8,248 nucleotides of DNA, taken from the NCBI GenBank assembly GCA_945875065.1, contig CAMCJC010000100.1:1-8248 (forward strand), written 5' to 3'. The DNA comes from an uncultured Propionibacteriaceae bacterium. Its GTDB lineage: Bacteria > Actinomycetota > Actinomycetes > Propionibacteriales > Propionibacteriaceae. Position numbers and translations under genes: made by a program. The notes under the pieces are model-generated. The model searched no databases. It saw only the letters and a list, made by a program, of their open reading frames with translations, and was not told where the DNA came from. Each line of letters begins with the position of its first letter. The first letter of the stretch is position 1. Positions 7,002-8,248 of this stretch are shown piece after piece.

Positions 7002-8248
7002 TCAGCGCAGCGGTTCGAGGGCACCGAGAACCTCGTTGAGGGCCTCCGTGCTGGAGGGGTGCGTCCAGATGCCGTCACGCAACTCGTCGGCGGTGACGCC
7101 GGCACGCATCGCCAGGGCGATGAGGTTGATGATCTCCTGCGAGTCAATGCAGAACACCGTCGCCCCGAGGATCTCGCGGGAGTCGGCGTCGACCAGCACC
7201 CGGATGAGCCCGTGAGTCTCCCCCACGATCTTCGGGCGCGGCATGGCCGCGATCCGGGCGACCGACTTCGCCGCGACGAGCACGTTGCGGCCGCTGTCAC
7301 GGGCCTCAGCGGTGCTCAATCCGACGAACGACACGGGCGGGGTCAGGAAGGTGGTGTGCGGCACCGCCACCCGGTCGCTGCGGCGACGTCTGCCCTCGCC
7401 GTAGAGCGCATCCCAGACGATGCGGTTGTCGTCGAGAGAGATGTAGGTGAACTGCGGGCCGCCGTTGACATCGCCGACGGCGTAGACGCCCGCTGCTGTG
7501 GTCCGCAGCTGGTCGTCGACCACGATGAATCCGCGCTCATCGACGTCGATACCGGCCACATCCAGCCCGAGGCCCTCCGTGGCGGGGACACGACCGATGG
7601 CGACCAGGACCGCGTCCGCAGGATGGTCGCCGACGGTGGTGCGCACCACGGCATGGTCGCCGACCTCGTCGACCGCGGTGACCTGCACCGACTGCAAAAT
7701 ACGGACCCCCCGGTCCTGCAGCGCGGCCCTCGCGGCGTCGGCCACGTCCCGGTCGAGCCGCGGCAGAAACTCCTCGCCGCCATCGAGGACGGTGACCTCG
7801 GCGCCGAACTGCGCGAACATGCCCGCGAACTCCAGCCCGATGAAGCCGCCGCCGACGATGACGAGCCGCCGGGGCAACGGGTCGACGTGCTGGATGGTGG
7901 TGGAGTCATACACGCGCGGCCCGTCGCCGCCGGGCACATCGAGGCGGCGCGGGACGGCACCGGTGCCGACGACCACGGCGTCCGCGGTGACGCGCAGTTC
8001 GCCATCGGGGGTCTCCACGGCCACAGTGCGTTCGGCGACGTACCGCGCGGTGGCGTGGTTGAGAGTGCTGCCGGGCTTCTCCAGCATGGCGTGATTCGCG
8101 GCGTTGAGAGTGGCGATGAGCTCATCGCGCCCGGCCACAGCGGAGCGGAAGTATTCGGCGGGGTTGTCATCCGGGCGCCGCTGCTCCGCGGAGACGACGA
8201 GGTCCTTCGTGGGGACGCACGCGATGTTGATGCACGTCCCGCCGTACA
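7002..8248 (-). CDS. rclA: RclA-type pyridine nucleotide-disulfide oxidoreductase (5' end outside window)
   Basis: FAD-dependent, NAD(P)H-using disulfide reductase of the RclA branch (mercuric reductase/lipoamide dehydrogenase relatives). RclA in Escherichia coli protects against hypochlorous acid and reduces copper(II). The frame is open to the window edge: upstream of the GTG at 8138 it already encodes the redox-active disulfide GGTCINIACVPTK (CX4C, as in RclA's GGTCINIGCIPTK), so that GTG is not the start. About 40 N-terminal residues including the first FAD-binding GxGxxG are off the edge. Visible further on: GTGAVPRRL, the NAD(P)H-binding IVGGGFIGLEFAGMFAQFGAEV, AVGDVNGGPQFTYISLDD (second FAD site, the QFTYISLDD wording being RclA-like), FLTPPVSFVGLS, and the C-terminal catalytic THPSSTEALNEVL. 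GC is clearly higher than in the drm and abi genes, as expected for a resident chromosomal gene. The specific substrate is inferred from E. coli. Confidence 0.87.
   Translation of the reverse strand, partial: YGGTCINIACVPTKDLVVSAEQRRPDDNPAEYFRSAVAGRDELIATLNAANHAMLEKPGSTLNHATARYVAERTVAVETPDGELRVTADAVVVGTGAVPRRLDVPGGDGPRVYDSTTIQHVDPLPRRLVIVGGGFIGLEFAGMFAQFGAEVTVLDGGEEFLPRLDRDVADAARAALQDRGVRILQSVQVTAVDEVGDHAVVRTTVGDHPADAVLVAIGRVPATEGLGLDVAGIDVDERGFIVVDDQLRTTAAGVYAVGDVNGGPQFTYISLDDNRIVWDALYGEGRRRRSDRVAVPHTTFLTPPVSFVGLSTAEARDSGRNVLVAAKSVARIAAMPRPKIVGETHGLIRVLVDADSREILGATVFCIDSQEIINLIALAMRAGVTADELRDGIWTHPSSTEALNEVLGALEPLR

Noticed and set aside
7498..8094. 198 aa plus-strand and 275 aa minus-strand frames within rclA
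   Set aside because: Low-complexity Ser/Thr/Pro/Arg-rich translations typical of out-of-frame reading of a high-GC gene; rclA motifs fill the same bases.
1..8248. CRISPR array or regularly spaced repeats
   Set aside because: No repeated unit of 20 or more bases with regular spacing was seen on reading the window.

Overview
The window comes from a GC-rich bacterium, most likely an actinomycete (Actinomycetota). The evidence is high GC at third codon positions, GTG starts, a DUF664-type DinB remnant and an actinobacterial-looking integrase remnant. I cannot name a genus. The region reads as an accessory, defence-associated island next to a stress-response gene. Intact genes are separated by decayed gene fragments.

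Layout. (1) Positions 1-4463, plus strand: a two-gene operon made of the 3' part of a DrmA-type helicase gene (its reading frame is already open at base 1) and a complete DrmB-type DUF1998 gene, joined by an ATGA stop/start overlap. These are two of the three core proteins of the DISARM anti-phage system. (2) 4464-4685: a gap with no convincing gene. (3) 4686-5233, plus strand: a DinB/DUF664 gene broken by an early TAG and a 3' frame change. (4) 5194-5487, minus strand: remains of a GNAT acetyltransferase gene. (5) 5484-6440, minus strand: an intact Abi_2/AbiF-like HEPN ribonuclease gene whose stop overlaps the ATG of the GNAT remnant. (6) 6441-7001: a region without an intact gene. It holds the abi leader with a strong inverted repeat, an unidentified coding scar and a fragment of an integrase-type (rve) transposase. 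(7) 7002-8248, minus strand: an RclA-type flavin disulfide reductase running off the right edge.

How they fit together. DrmA and DrmB are expected to act as one anti-phage complex. The Abi_2/HEPN gene would be a second, independent defence or toxin module. DrmC (phospholipase D-like) does not follow drmB here; decayed genes do. The system is therefore either a DrmAB-only variant or has its other genes to the left of base 1. The pseudogenes and transposase scrap between the defence genes and rclA look like the worn edge of a mobile insertion. The part most worth pursuing as under-described is the HEPN gene with its unannotated, foldable leader, because related AbiF toxins are known to be paired with a structured upstream RNA.
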